Below, piece by piece: positions 32,239-41,090 of a DNA stretch of 64,000 nt. Origin of the DNA: Pseudomonadota bacterium (lineage in GTDB: Bacteria; Desulfobacterota; Desulfovibrionia; Desulfovibrionales; Desulfovibrionaceae); the NCBI GenBank assembly GCA_023390395.1, contig JAEWCY010000018.1, positions 25,361-89,360 on the forward strand, given 5' to 3'. The position numbers were made by a program, and so were the translations under genes. The notes beneath the pieces were generated by a model. That model ran no database searches. It was not told where the DNA came from and was given only the letters and a program-made list of their open reading frames with translations. Positions within the stretch are counted from its first letter, which is position 1, and every line of letters begins with the position of its first letter.

Positions 32239-33429
32239 ATGAGCACACAGGCGTTTTCCCCGGTCGCGCCCGACCGTTTCCCGGCCAGGGAGCTGGCCGA
32301 GGCCGTGGCGAGCTGCGCGCGGTGCGGCTTCTGCAAGGTCGCCTGCCCCACCTTCCCCTTCGGCGGCGGCTTCGAGACGTTCTCCCCGCGCGCCAAGGTC
32401 TATTTTCTCAAGGACTATTTCGAGGGCCGCGACGTGCTCACCCCGGAGTGGGTGGACCGGCTCTACCGCTGCACCACCTGCGAACGCTGCCAAACCGTCT
32501 GCCAGACGGCCATTCCCCTGGTGCCACTGTGGGAGGCGGTGCGGGCCGACGTGGTGGCCAGGGGCCTCGGGCCCATGCCCGCCCACAAGAAGCTGCGCGC
32601 CCTGGCCGAGGCCCACGGCAATCCCTACGGCGAACCGGCGGACAAGCAGTCCCAGTGGCTCCTGCCCGAGCACAAGCCTGCGGAAGCGGCCGACATCCTC
32701 GTCTTCGGCGGCTGCACCGCCTCGTACCGCATGCCGTCCATGCTCCAGACCGGCGTGACCATCCTCACGCGCCTCGCCATCCCCTACGCCTACGCCGGGG
32801 GCCTGGAAAACTGCTGCGCCAGTCCGCTTCTGCGCACGGGCCAGCTCGACGTGGCCGGGGAGCTCATCGGCCGCAACCTGGACCTTTTCGCCCGCACCGG
32901 GGCGCGCACCATCGTCACGCCCTGCGGCGGCTGTTCCAAGACCCTCAAGCACGACTATCCGCAGTGGGCGCGAAGGCTCGGCAAGCCCTTCGACATCACG
33001 GTGCGCCATTTCAGCGAAGTCTACGTGGACCTGCTGCGCCAGGGACGCATCCGGCCGACCGTTTCGGTGGAAAAGACCGTGACCTTCCACGATCCCTGCC
33101 ACGTGGGCCGCTCCCAGGGACTTTTCGACGAGCCCCGGGAGATCCTGGCCGCCATTCCGGGGGTCAAGCTCGTGGAGATGCCCCGTTGCCGGGAATCCTC
33201 CCGGTGCTGCGGGGCCGGGGGCGGGGTCAAGGCCAACTATCCGCAGATGGCCGCGGCCATCGCGAAGGACCGGCTGGAAGAGGCCGTGGCCACGGGCGCG
33301 GACACCCTCGTGACCATGTGCCCGTTCTGCCAGGGGAGCTTCAGCCAGGCCATCAAGGAAACGGACGCCTCCATCGGGCTTTGCGGCCTGGAGGAGCTGC
33401 TTCTGGCCTCGTTGCCGGAGGCGCGATGA
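32239..33429 (+). CDS. Fe-S oxidoreductase, GlcF-like (two CCG domains)
   Basis: A 396-residue Fe-S subunit. Two 4Fe-4S motifs lie near the N-terminus (CARCGFCKVACP and CTTCERCQTVCQ). Two CCG domains follow: the first with GGCTASYR...NCCASP and PCGGCSKTL, the second with HDPCHVGR, SRCCGAGGGVKANYP and MCPFCQGSF. This is the layout of GlcF/LutA/HdrD-type proteins that take electrons from a flavin subunit, here the GlcD-like protein 18 nt upstream, and pass them to a quinone or another carrier. Its stop overlaps the next start (ATGA). Confidence 0.92.
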   Translation: MSTQAFSPVAPDRFPARELAEAVASCARCGFCKVACPTFPFGGGFETFSPRAKVYFLKDYFEGRDVLTPEWVDRLYRCTTCERCQTVCQTAIPLVPLWEAVRADVVARGLGPMPAHKKLRALAEAHGNPYGEPADKQSQWLLPEHKPAEAADILVFGGCTASYRMPSMLQTGVTILTRLAIPYAYAGGLENCCASPLLRTGQLDVAGELIGRNLDLFARTGARTIVTPCGGCSKTLKHDYPQWARRLGKPFDITVRHFSEVYVDLLRQGRIRPTVSVEKTVTFHDPCHVGRSQGLFDEPREILAAIPGVKLVEMPRCRESSRCCGAGGGVKANYPQMAAAIAKDRLEEAVATGADTLVTMCPFCQGSFSQAIKETDASIGLCGLEELLLASLPEAR

Positions 33430-34340
33430 CCCTCGGGACCGTGGGCTGCCTGGCCGCGCCTGCCGGAGGCGCGGCGCGCCGGGGGCGCATCCGGGCCGTG
33501 TTCGCGCGCTGCGTCCACGCGGCCTGCGACGACTGCTGCCTGACGCTCGGCGACGAAAGCCTGCCCGCCCACCCCTACTCCATCCTGTGGCAGGGCTTTC
33601 CGGGCGGCTGGCGCGTGGGCGAGGCCGTCGCCGTCACGGCCGAGGGGGTCTTCGCCAGGGGCGGGCTCATGGTTGCGGCCGCCTCCCTTGCGCCCTTTTC
33701 CCCGCCGACCTCCCGCCGGCCCATGGCCGGGCCGCCGCGCATCCGCAGGGCCCTGGCCGCCAGCGCCGCAGCCGCCCGGGCCATCCCCCGGCGCGGCGGC
33801 TTCCACGATCTTCTGCACGACTTTCCGGGGCCTGCTCCCTCGGAAGCGACCGGCCGGCTCTCCGGGGCCATAGGCGGCCTGGAGCGCCGGCTTGGCGCGC
33901 GCCTGGCCCGGGCGCTGGCCCGTGGGGACTGGGAGGATTTCGCCGGCGCGGCCCGGGACCTGGCCGGACTCGGCCAGGGACTCACCCCGGCCGGGGACGA
34001 TTTCCTGGCCGGCGTGCTGGCCGCGCTTCGCTTCCACGGCGAAAGCTCGGGCGCGCCGCTTTTTCCCCGGCAGTCGCTGGCGGACCTGGCCGGGGAGCTG
34101 GCCGGGCGCACCACGCCCTTTTCCGGCTTCCTGCTGCGCTGCGCCGCCCGGGGTCTGGTGGCCGGGCCGGTCGGCGACTGGCTCGCCGCCGCGCACGGCG
34201 GCGAGGCGGCAAAAGCCGGCCGGGCCGTGGCCGCCCTGGCCGGCCTCGGCCATTCCAGCGGCCTGGACGCCCTGTCGGGCATGTGGCTCGCGGTGCGCAC
34301 CGTCACCGACACGGGGGGGCCGACATGGATCGAGGACTGA
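33426..34340 (+). CDS. allH: Oxamate carbamoyltransferase subunit AllH (YlbF, DUF2877)
   Basis: A 304-residue DUF2877 protein, the family of E. coli YlbF/AllH, third subunit of oxamic transcarbamylase. The family signature is clear: GLGQGLTPAGDDFLAGVLAA in the middle and the GHSSGLDALSGMWLA ending. The N-terminus is more variable and Cys-rich here (CVHAACDDCCL). The ATG overlaps the preceding stop (ATGA), and its own 3' end overlaps the next gene by 16 nt, so translation is coupled. Its separation from allG and fdrA by the oxidase genes, within the same operon, supports the idea that oxidation and transcarbamylation are one pathway. Confidence 0.85.
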   Translation: MTLGTVGCLAAPAGGAARRGRIRAVFARCVHAACDDCCLTLGDESLPAHPYSILWQGFPGGWRVGEAVAVTAEGVFARGGLMVAAASLAPFSPPTSRRPMAGPPRIRRALAASAAAARAIPRRGGFHDLLHDFPGPAPSEATGRLSGAIGGLERRLGARLARALARGDWEDFAGAARDLAGLGQGLTPAGDDFLAGVLAALRFHGESSGAPLFPRQSLADLAGELAGRTTPFSGFLLRCAARGLVAGPVGDWLAAAHGGEAAKAGRAVAALAGLGHSSGLDALSGMWLAVRTVTDTGGPTWIED

Positions 34341-35293
34341 ACCTGGAGGCGCTGGCGCGGGAGCTTCGCGACTCCGAGGCCTTTGACAACAAATGCCGCA
34401 TCCGGCCCATGACCGAGGCCTTCGCCGGGCTCACGGGCGCCAGCGGCATCCGCAACGGCGACGACGCCGCCGCCATCCCGGACGGCGACGGCTGGCTGCT
34501 CCTGGCCGCCGAGGGCATCGTCGCCTCCATCGTGCGCCAGAACCCCTACCTGGCCGGCAAATGCGCCGTCCTGGCCAACGTCAACGACATCTACGCCATG
34601 GGCGGCCGCCCGGTGGCCATGGTGGACGTCATCGGCACGCCGGACGGCGAGGCCGCCCGGGAGATCTGCCGGGGCATGCGCGAAAACGCCGAGCGCTACA
34701 AGGTGCCCGTGGTCGGCGGCCACCTGCTGCGCACGACCACGGACGCCTCGGTGGCCCTGGCCATCCTGGGCCGGGCCAGGCGCTGCCTCACCAGCTTCGA
34801 CGCCAGGCCCGGCGACCACCTCGTGCTGGCGACCCGCAAAAACGGCCGCTGGCTGGCCGACCTCGGCTTCTGGAACGCCACCCTGCCCGAGGACGACGGA
34901 AGCCTCCTGCCCGATCTGGAGCTGCTCCCGGCCTGCGCCGAGGCCGGGCTGGCCGCCGCCGGCAAGGACGTCAGCATGGCCGGCGTTTCCGGCACGGCCC
35001 TCATGCTGGCCGAATCGTCGGGCCTGGGCGTGACCCTCGACCTGGACCGGCTGCGCCCGCCCGAGGGCGTGCCCCTGGCCCCGTGGCTCCTGGCGTTCAT
35101 GTCCTACGGCTTCCTCCTGGCCGTTTCGCCCGAAAACCTGGCCGCCCTGACCGCGCTCTTCGCGGCCCGGGGCCTGGCCGCCGCGCCTGTCGGCGAGTTC
35201 GGCCGGGAACGCCGGGCCTCGCTTCGCCAGGGGGACCGCCGGGCCGTGCTGTGGGATTTCGAGGCGCGGCCCTTCGCCGGAGGCGGCGCATGA
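34325..35293 (+). CDS. Sll0787-family AIR-synthase-like protein
   Basis: A 322-residue member of the AIR synthase/selenophosphate-synthetase fold, closest in appearance to the Sll0787 family of the MSMEG_0572/Nit1C gene clusters. It shows NGDDAAAIPDGDGWLLLAAEG, KCAVLANVNDIYAMGG, PVVGGHLLRTTTD, and the DHLVLATRKNGRW region typical of this subgroup. Such proteins bind ATP and are predicted to phosphorylate or amidate an intermediate; the reaction is not known to me. Other members of the same system (MSMEG_0572-like, radical SAM, GNAT) are at 44456-47599, so this gene links the two operons. Confidence 0.82.
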   Translation: MDRGLNLEALARELRDSEAFDNKCRIRPMTEAFAGLTGASGIRNGDDAAAIPDGDGWLLLAAEGIVASIVRQNPYLAGKCAVLANVNDIYAMGGRPVAMVDVIGTPDGEAAREICRGMRENAERYKVPVVGGHLLRTTTDASVALAILGRARRCLTSFDARPGDHLVLATRKNGRWLADLGFWNATLPEDDGSLLPDLELLPACAEAGLAAAGKDVSMAGVSGTALMLAESSGLGVTLDLDRLRPPEGVPLAPWLLAFMSYGFLLAVSPENLAALTALFAARGLAAAPVGEFGRERRASLRQGDRRAVLWDFEARPFAGGGA

Positions 35294-36078
35294 GCGCGCC
35301 CCGCCCGGACTGGGGCAAGGCCAGCCGCTTCTACCTGCCCAACGAGGACGCGGCCGTGCTGCGGGACGCCCTTGGCCGCCTGGGCGACCGGGCGCGCCGC
35401 CCGGTCTTCGTCGGCGGCTCTGGCATGGCCCTTCTTGAGGCGGCCGGCGCGCTGCCGGAACTGGAATCCGCCACCTTCGTGGACGTCGCCCCCTTCCAGG
35501 TCGCCTACTTCAGGCGGCTGCTCGACGCCGTGCGCGTCGCCGGCACGCCCAGGGAGCTGCGCGACTGGTTCGCCGCGGCCGTCCACCCCGAACTGCGCGC
35601 CCACTACCTGGCCCGGGGCCGGGACTACCCCTTGCCCCGCGTCTTCGACGCCCTCGAAAACATGTTCGGCATCGCCTTCTTCTTCGAAGCCGCGGCCCTG
35701 GCCCGGGCCAAGGCGGCGGCCGGACGCGCCGAGGTCGTTCAGGGCGACGTGGCCGCCCATCTCGCCGGCACGGCCGGGCACGACTGGATCGCCCTGAGCA
35801 ACGTCCCCGACTACCTGGACGCCGCCGGCCTCGCCGGGCTTTTCGCCGCCTGCCGCCGTCACGAGGCCCCGGTCTACCTGCTGCTGACCAGCGCCTGCCC
35901 CGACCGGGACGCGGCGCGCCGGGCCTGGGAGCGGGCGGGATTCGCCGCGCACCCGGACGCGGCCGCCCTTGACGCGCGAAACCGCGCCCTGGGCTCGCCG
36001 ACCCTGCGCGCGCCCTGGAACCGTCCCGGAACCATACACCTTCTCGTCCCCGACGCCCCAAGGAGCGCCACGCCGTGA
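35290..36078 (+). CDS. Unknown protein, methyltransferase-like fold
   Basis: A 262-residue soluble protein not recognised with confidence. FVGGSGMALLEAAGALPELE followed by ATFVDVAPFQVAYF looks like motif I and II of a class I SAM-dependent methyltransferase, and IALSNVPDYLD like motif IV. An aminocarboxypropyl-transferase-like (DUF3419) relation is conceivable, because of the acidic VDVAPFQ and long helical insert. It is translationally coupled on both sides (ATGA before, GTGA after) in the operon core, so it should act in the same pathway. Confidence 0.6.
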   Translation: MSAPRPDWGKASRFYLPNEDAAVLRDALGRLGDRARRPVFVGGSGMALLEAAGALPELESATFVDVAPFQVAYFRRLLDAVRVAGTPRELRDWFAAAVHPELRAHYLARGRDYPLPRVFDALENMFGIAFFFEAAALARAKAAAGRAEVVQGDVAAHLAGTAGHDWIALSNVPDYLDAAGLAGLFAACRRHEAPVYLLLTSACPDRDAARRAWERAGFAAHPDAAALDARNRALGSPTLRAPWNRPGTIHLLVPDAPRSATP

Positions 36079-37079
36079 CCCTTTCACCGAAACGCCCCGT
36101 CCGTCCCCTGTCCCGCGCCGCCCTGGCCCTGGCCGCCGCGCTGTTCTTCGCGTCCGCGCCGGTCGCCGCGCCCGCCGCCGGCCCGGCCGCTCCGGAGGCG
36201 GACAAGCCCGTGCGCATGGCCTCCCTGCAAAACGACCTCCACCACCTGGCCCTGTGGGTGGCCCTGGACAAGGGCTTTTTCCAGGAAGAAGGCGTGGCCG
36301 TGGAAATGGCCGGCACGTTCCGGTCCGGGCCGGAACTCATGACCGCCTTCGGCGCGGGGGAGCTCGACGCCGCCTATGTGGGCGAAGCGCCGGCGACCAT
36401 CGCCGCGGTGCGCGGCACGGCCGGGGTCAAGGTGCTGGCCCAGGCCAACACCGAGGGCTCGGCCCTGGTCGGCTCCAAGGCCCTGGCGGCCGGCGAGGTG
36501 AAGCGTCCGACCCTCGCCATGCCCGGCAACGGCAGCGTCCAGGACTTCCTGCTGCGAAAGGCTCTGCCCAGGCTGGGCCTGGCCCCCGAGGCCGTGGACG
36601 TCATCGTGCTCTCCCCGCCGGAGATGCTCTCCGCCCTGCAAGCCGGCCAGATCGACGGCTTCATCGCCTGGGAGCCCTACCCCTCCCGGGCCGTGCTCCA
36701 GGGCCTCGGCCAGATGCTCGCTTCCTCGGCCGACATCTGGACCGGGCACCCCTGCTGCGTGCTGGCCGCCAGCGACGCCCTGGTGCGACGTCGCCCCCAG
36801 ACGGCCCAGGCCCTGATCCGCGCCCACCGCAAGGCCACGGTCTTCATCCACGAGCGCCCGGACGCAGCCGTGGCCGTGGCCGTCAAGCACACCGGCATGG
36901 ACGAGGCCGTGGTCCGGCGGGCGCTTGGCCGGGTGACCTACACCGAGACCCCGAGCGTGGCCGGGGAGGAGGAATACGTGCGTTTCCTCAATACCCTGGG
37001 GGTCATCAAGGTCCCGGACGAGGCGGCCTTCACCCGGGACTTCATCGCCGGCCCCCTGCGGGAGGCGGCCGGGCAATGA
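36075..37079 (+). CDS. ABC transporter substrate-binding protein (NMT1/SsuA-like)
   Basis: A 334-residue periplasmic binding protein with a signal peptide (about 35 residues ending near PVAAPAAG) and no lipobox. The mature part shows RMASLQNDLHHLALWVALDK then GFFQEEGVAVEM, and FIAWEPYPSRAV, as in NMT1/SsuA/TauA-type proteins for sulfonates, nitriles, pyrimidine precursors and related small organic ions. GTG start overlapping the previous stop. With the permease and ATPase that follow by ATGA overlaps, it forms a complete importer, presumably for the ureide or other substrate degraded by this operon. Confidence 0.9.
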   Translation: MTLSPKRPVRPLSRAALALAAALFFASAPVAAPAAGPAAPEADKPVRMASLQNDLHHLALWVALDKGFFQEEGVAVEMAGTFRSGPELMTAFGAGELDAAYVGEAPATIAAVRGTAGVKVLAQANTEGSALVGSKALAAGEVKRPTLAMPGNGSVQDFLLRKALPRLGLAPEAVDVIVLSPPEMLSALQAGQIDGFIAWEPYPSRAVLQGLGQMLASSADIWTGHPCCVLAASDALVRRRPQTAQALIRAHRKATVFIHERPDAAVAVAVKHTGMDEAVVRRALGRVTYTETPSVAGEEEYVRFLNTLGVIKVPDEAAFTRDFIAGPLREAAGQ

Positions 37080-37831
37080 CCATTCGCGCCCTGGTCCCGG
37101 CGCTTGCGGCCCTTCTCGCCTGGCAGGCGGTCTGCCAGGCGGGCCTGGTCGCGCCGGCCATGCTCGCCTCGCCCGTGGCCGTGGGCGCGGCCCTGGGCGA
37201 ACTGTGGACCCGGGGCATGCCGCCGGGGAAAACCCTGCCCCTGCACGCCTGGCACAGCCTTCTTCGCGTGCTGACCGGCACGGGCCTGGCCGTGGCCCTG
37301 GGGCTGCCGCTGGGGCTCGCCCTCGGGGCCAGCCCGCGTTTTCGCGCCGCCTGCATGCCGCTGGTGGATTTCCTGCGCCCCATTCCGCCCCTGGCCTGGG
37401 TGCCCATGGCCATCCTCTGGTTCGGGCTGGGGCTGGCCTCGGCGGCCTTTCTCATCTTCCTGGGGGCGCTTTTCCCGGTGGTGCTGTCCACCTGCGCCGG
37501 GGTGCGGGGGGTGGACGCGCTCTACGTGGACGCGGTGCGGGCGCTTGGCGGCGGCAAGGCGGCCGTGTGGGCCAAGGTGCTCCTGCCCGGGGCGCTGCCG
37601 TCGGTCCTCACCGGGGTGCGGGTGGGCCTCGGCATCGGCTGGATGACCCTGGTCGCGGCGGAATTCACCGGCGTGCGGGGCGGCTATGGCCTGGGCTACA
37701 TGATCATGAGCGCCCGGGACCTCCAGCGCACGGACATGGTCATGGCCGGCATGGCGGTCATCGGCCTGCTGGGGCTCGCCATGGAGTGGGGCATGAAGCG
37801 TCTGGCGGCAAGCCTGCTGCGTTGGCAATGA
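37076..37831 (+). CDS. ABC transporter permease (SsuC/TauC-like)
   Basis: A 251-residue permease with about six membrane helices. The EAA loop typical of SsuC/TauC proteins is present as DAVRALGGGKAAVWAKVLL followed by PGALPSVLTGVRVGLG, and the family start LRPIPPLAWVPMAILWFG is clear. Both ends overlap neighbours by ATGA, so synthesis is coupled to the binding protein and the ATPase. It forms the membrane channel of the operon's importer. Confidence 0.92.
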   Translation: MTIRALVPALAALLAWQAVCQAGLVAPAMLASPVAVGAALGELWTRGMPPGKTLPLHAWHSLLRVLTGTGLAVALGLPLGLALGASPRFRAACMPLVDFLRPIPPLAWVPMAILWFGLGLASAAFLIFLGALFPVVLSTCAGVRGVDALYVDAVRALGGGKAAVWAKVLLPGALPSVLTGVRVGLGIGWMTLVAAEFTGVRGGYGLGYMIMSARDLQRTDMVMAGMAVIGLLGLAMEWGMKRLAASLLRWQ

Positions 37832-38607
37832 CCATGGCCGCGACGCTTTCCATACGCGGCCTGGCCAAGGCCTACCCGGGGAAGGGGAGCGGGCCGGAAA
37901 CGCCCGTGCTCGACGGCATCGACCTGGACGTCGCGGCCGGTTCCCTCGTTTCCGTGGTGGGGCTCAACGGCTCGGGCAAGACCACGCTGCTGCGGGTCAT
38001 CGCCGGACTCGAAGCGCCGAGCCGGGGGAGCATCCGCATCGACGGCCGTCCGCCCGCGCCCGGCGGCCCGGACGCCGTGGGCCTGGTCAGCCAGGAGCTG
38101 GCCCTTCTGCCCTGGCGCACGGTGCGGGGCAACATCGCGCTGGGGCTCGAACTGCGCCGCCTGCCCGCCGCCCGGCGCGTCGAACTGGCCCGGGAATACG
38201 AGGAAGCCTTCGGCCTTTCGTCCGTCAGCGACCGCTATCCCCGGGAGCTTTCCGGCGGCATGCGCCAGAAGGCGGCCATCGCCCGCACGCTCGTGGCCGA
38301 GCCCGGCGCGGTGCTCATGGACGAGCCCTTCAGCGCCCTGGACTGCCAGACCAAAAGCCGGATGCAGGCTTTCCTCCTCGACGTCCGGAAGCGCCGGCGG
38401 GACACCATCGTGTTCGTGACCCACGACATCGAGGAGGCGGTGCTTTTAAGCGACCGCATCGCGGTCATCACGCCCCGGCCCAGCCGGGTGGAGGAAGTGC
38501 TGGAGGTGGACCTGCCCCGCCCGCGCGTGCGCACCGACGCGGGCGTCAACGCCCTGCGCGCCAGGATCGTCGCGATCCTGCGGCGGTTGTGCCGCGAGGG
38601 GCGTTGA
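37828..38607 (+). CDS. ABC transporter ATP-binding protein (SsuB/TauB-like)
   Basis: A 259-residue ATPase. Walker A is GLNGSGKTT, the Q-loop SQELALLPW, the signature LSGGMRQKAAIARTLV, Walker B AVLMDEPFSALD, and the switch His in FVTHDIEEAVLL. The ALLPWRTVRGNIALGL context is typical of nitrate/sulfonate/taurine-type importers. It is the last gene of the eleven-gene operon; 128 bp later the sigma-54 activator begins on the same strand, and it could be co-transcribed. Confidence 0.93.
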   Translation: MTMAATLSIRGLAKAYPGKGSGPETPVLDGIDLDVAAGSLVSVVGLNGSGKTTLLRVIAGLEAPSRGSIRIDGRPPAPGGPDAVGLVSQELALLPWRTVRGNIALGLELRRLPAARRVELAREYEEAFGLSSVSDRYPRELSGGMRQKAAIARTLVAEPGAVLMDEPFSALDCQTKSRMQAFLLDVRKRRRDTIVFVTHDIEEAVLLSDRIAVITPRPSRVEEVLEVDLPRPRVRTDAGVNALRARIVAILRRLCREGR

Positions 38608-38735
38608 CCCGGGTCGCCACGGCTCCGTATGGTCGCCTGAAAGGAGCATCGCCGCGGGGGGCAAGGGCATGTCCGCCGCGCGTCCGCCAGGCCCGATTCG
38701 CCGATGACGCCACGCGCCGAAAGGATGCCGCCGCC

Positions 38736-40361
38736 ATGGCCATACTGGGATTCGTCAACGTCCGAAGGCTCCTGCTGGAACTGGCCCAGCACCACTCCGT
38801 GGACGAGGTGCTGCGCATCGCCGTGCAGACGCTCGGCAGCGTGTCCAGCGTCGCCCTGGTCCGGGCCTGGCTCATCGAGCCCGGCGACGTCTGCGCCGCC
38901 TGCAAGGACGCCTTCCAGTGCCCGGACAAGAGCCGCTGCCTGCACCTCAAGGCCAGCGCCGGCAAGTCCCTGGCGAGCGAGAAGGTCTGGGACTACGTCG
39001 AGGGTTCCGCCTTCAGCCGTTTCCCCCTCGGCATCCGCAAGGTCGGACAGATCGCCGCCTCGGGCACGCCCCTGGAGGTGGCCGAGATCAACGTCCGCGA
39101 CGGGTGGCTGGCCGATCCGGGCTGGATCAAGCGCGAGCGCATCGTGGGCTTCGTCGGCCAGCCGCTGATCTGCCGCGACGAGGTGCTCGGGGTGCTGTCG
39201 GTCTTCACCCGCTCCCCCCTGGAGCAGGGCACGCTGGAGATGCTGCGCATGGTGGCGGACCATCTGGCCTACGCCATCGCCAACGCCCGGGCCTTCCAGA
39301 TGGTGGCCCAGCTCAAGCAGCAGATCGAGCTGGAAAACGCCTACCTGCGCCAGGAGATCAACGAGGTCCATTCCTTCAAGGGGATCATCGGCAAAAGCGA
39401 GGGCATCGAGCGCATCCGCAAGCTCATCCGCATGGTCGGCCCCACCGACGCCAACGTGCTCGTCTACGGGGAGTCGGGCACGGGCAAGGAAATGATCGCC
39501 CGGGAGATCCACAACCAAAGCGACCGGCGCGACAAGCCCATGATCAAGATCAACTGCTCGGCCATCCCCCGCGAGCTGTTCGAGAGCGAGTTCTTCGGCC
39601 ATGCCCGGGGGGCGTTCACCGGGGCGGTGAAAAACCGCATCGGCTATTTCCAGGCGGCCGACGGCGGCACGCTGTTCCTCGACGAGGTGGGCGAGATTCC
39701 GGTCTACCTGCAAAGCAAGCTTTTGCGCGTGCTCCAGGAGGGCGAATACCAGCGCGTGGGCGAGGAGGCGGTCAGGCAGGTGGACGTGCGCGTCATTTCG
39801 GCCACCAACCGCAATCTCCAGGCCGAAATCCAGGCCGGCCGCTTCCGGGAGGACCTGTACTACCGCCTCCAGGTGTTTCCCGTGGTGGTGCCGAGCCTGC
39901 GCGAACGCAAGATGGACGTGGCGCTTCTGGCCGAGCATTTCATCAAGCTGTCGAGCAGGAAGATGAACCGGCCGCGCGTGCGGCTTTCCGACGAGCAGCT
40001 GCAACGCCTCGTGGCCTACGACTGGCCGGGCAACATCCGGGAGCTCCAGAACATCGTGGAGCGCATCGTCATCACCGCCCAGCCCGACCAGGTGCTGCTC
40101 GAGCTCGACCGGACCCCGGGCGCGGCCCGGGAGCAGGCCCCGGCCCAGGCGGCCGCACCCCTGCCCCAGCGCATCCTCACGGAAACCGAGCTGCGCGACA
40201 TGGAAAAGACCAACATGGAAGAGGCGCTGCGCCAGACCAACTGGCGCATCTACGGCTCGCGCGGGGCGGCCAGGCTCCTTGGCATAAACCCCACCACCCT
40301 CATCTCCCGCCTCAAGAAGCTCGGCATCTACCAGCCGCGCGCCCAGGCCGAGGAGATGTAG
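38736..40361 (+). CDS. Sigma-54-dependent activator, GAF-AAA+-Fis
   Basis: A 541-residue enhancer-binding protein. Residues 1-185 form a GAF domain containing a four-Cys stretch ([16 protein letters not shown], near 50-65) that could bind metal or sense redox. The AAA+ domain has Walker A GESGTGKE, the sigma-54 contact GAFTGA, Walker [12 protein letters not shown] and the arginine region FREDLYYRL. The C-terminal Fis-type helix-turn-helix ends [17 protein letters not shown]. FhlA/NorR-like. Placed between the two halves of the supercluster, whose promoters are of sigma-54 type, it is the probable activator of both. ATG at 38736 is used; the in-frame extension upstream looks non-coding. Confidence 0.92.
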   Translation: MAILGFVNVRRLLLELAQHHSVDEVLRIAVQTLGSVSSVALVRAWLIEPGDVCAACKDAFQCPDKSRCLHLKASAGKSLASEKVWDYVEGSAFSRFPLGIRKVGQIAASGTPLEVAEINVRDGWLADPGWIKRERIVGFVGQPLICRDEVLGVLSVFTRSPLEQGTLEMLRMVADHLAYAIANARAFQMVAQLKQQIELENAYLRQEINEVHSFKGIIGKSEGIERIRKLIRMVGPTDANVLVYGESGTGKEMIAREIHNQSDRRDKPMIKINCSAIPRELFESEFFGHARGAFTGAVKNRIGYFQAADGGTLFLDEVGEIPVYLQSKLLRVLQEGEYQRVGEEAVRQVDVRVISATNRNLQAEIQAGRFREDLYYRLQVFPVVVPSLRERKMDVALLAEHFIKLSSRKMNRPRVRLSDEQLQRLVAYDWPGNIRELQNIVERIVITAQPDQVLLELDRTPGAAREQAPAQAAAPLPQRILTETELRDMEKTNMEEALRQTNWRIYGSRGAARLLGINPTTLISRLKKLGIYQPRAQAEEM

Positions 40362-40394
40362 GCTGGCGGTCCGCCCCGCGCAGGGGAAAGGGCG

Positions 40395-41090
40395 TCACAG
40401 AAGGCCAAGCAGCCGCACGGCCAGGGGCGCGAAGGCCGCGGTCAGCATGCCGGCCAGGATCATGGCCAGTCCGGCCATGGCCCCCTGCCGCTCGCCCTCC
40501 ATCAGGGCCGTGGCCGTGCCCTGGGCATGGGACACCGTGCCGAGCGCCAGGCCCCGGGCCACGGGATGGCCGATGCCGGTGCGGGTGAGCAGCCACCCGC
40601 CGAGCAGGGAGCCCAGGGTGCCCGTGGCCACGACGAAGGCGGCGCTGAGCGCCGGAACCCCGTCGTAGAGGCGGGAGATCTCCACCGCGAAGGGGATGGA
40701 GACGCCCTTGGGCAGGATGGAGACCACCACCTCCCGGGGGAGCCCGCCGGCCTTGGCCGTGAGCCCGGCCGAGAACATGGCCAGAAACGCCCCCAGGGCG
40801 ACGCTGGCCACAAGCCCCGGCCCGTGGCGGCGCAGGATGTCCCGATGCCGGTAGAGCGGCACGGCCAGGGCGACCGTGGCCGGCCCCAGCGGCGCGGTCA
40901 TGAGGTCCTTGGCCGGCGCGTAGGCGGCGTAGGGGATGTCGCAGGCCATAAGCAGCGCGATGACCGCGCCGGCGCTTAAGGCCACGACGTTGAGCAGCGG
41001 ATGGTTGAAGCGCAGGTACAGGCGTCTGACGGCCAGGTAGGCGGCCAGGGTCGCCCCGACGCAGCCGGCGAGGAAAAGCAGGCGCTCCAT
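40395..41090 (-). CDS. lrgB: LrgB/CidB-family membrane protein
   Basis: A 231-residue polytopic protein of the LrgB family: LNVVALSAGAVIALL, GPATVALAVPLY, the hallmark LPKGVSIPFAVEISR, ATGTLGSLLGG and ALGTVSHAQGTATAL. LrgAB pairs were named for autolysis control, but related proteins carry small organic acids (plastid glycolate/glycerate carrier PLGG1; pyruvate in Bacillus). Beside an oxamate/hydroxy-acid pathway, a role in moving oxamate, glycolate or glyoxylate across the membrane is attractive, though inferred. Its ATG overlaps the lrgA stop by one base. Confidence 0.9.
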   Translation of the reverse strand: MERLLFLAGCVGATLAAYLAVRRLYLRFNHPLLNVVALSAGAVIALLMACDIPYAAYAPAKDLMTAPLGPATVALAVPLYRHRDILRRHGPGLVASVALGAFLAMFSAGLTAKAGGLPREVVVSILPKGVSIPFAVEISRLYDGVPALSAAFVVATGTLGSLLGGWLLTRTGIGHPVARGLALGTVSHAQGTATALMEGERQGAMAGLAMILAGMLTAAFAPLAVRLLGLL

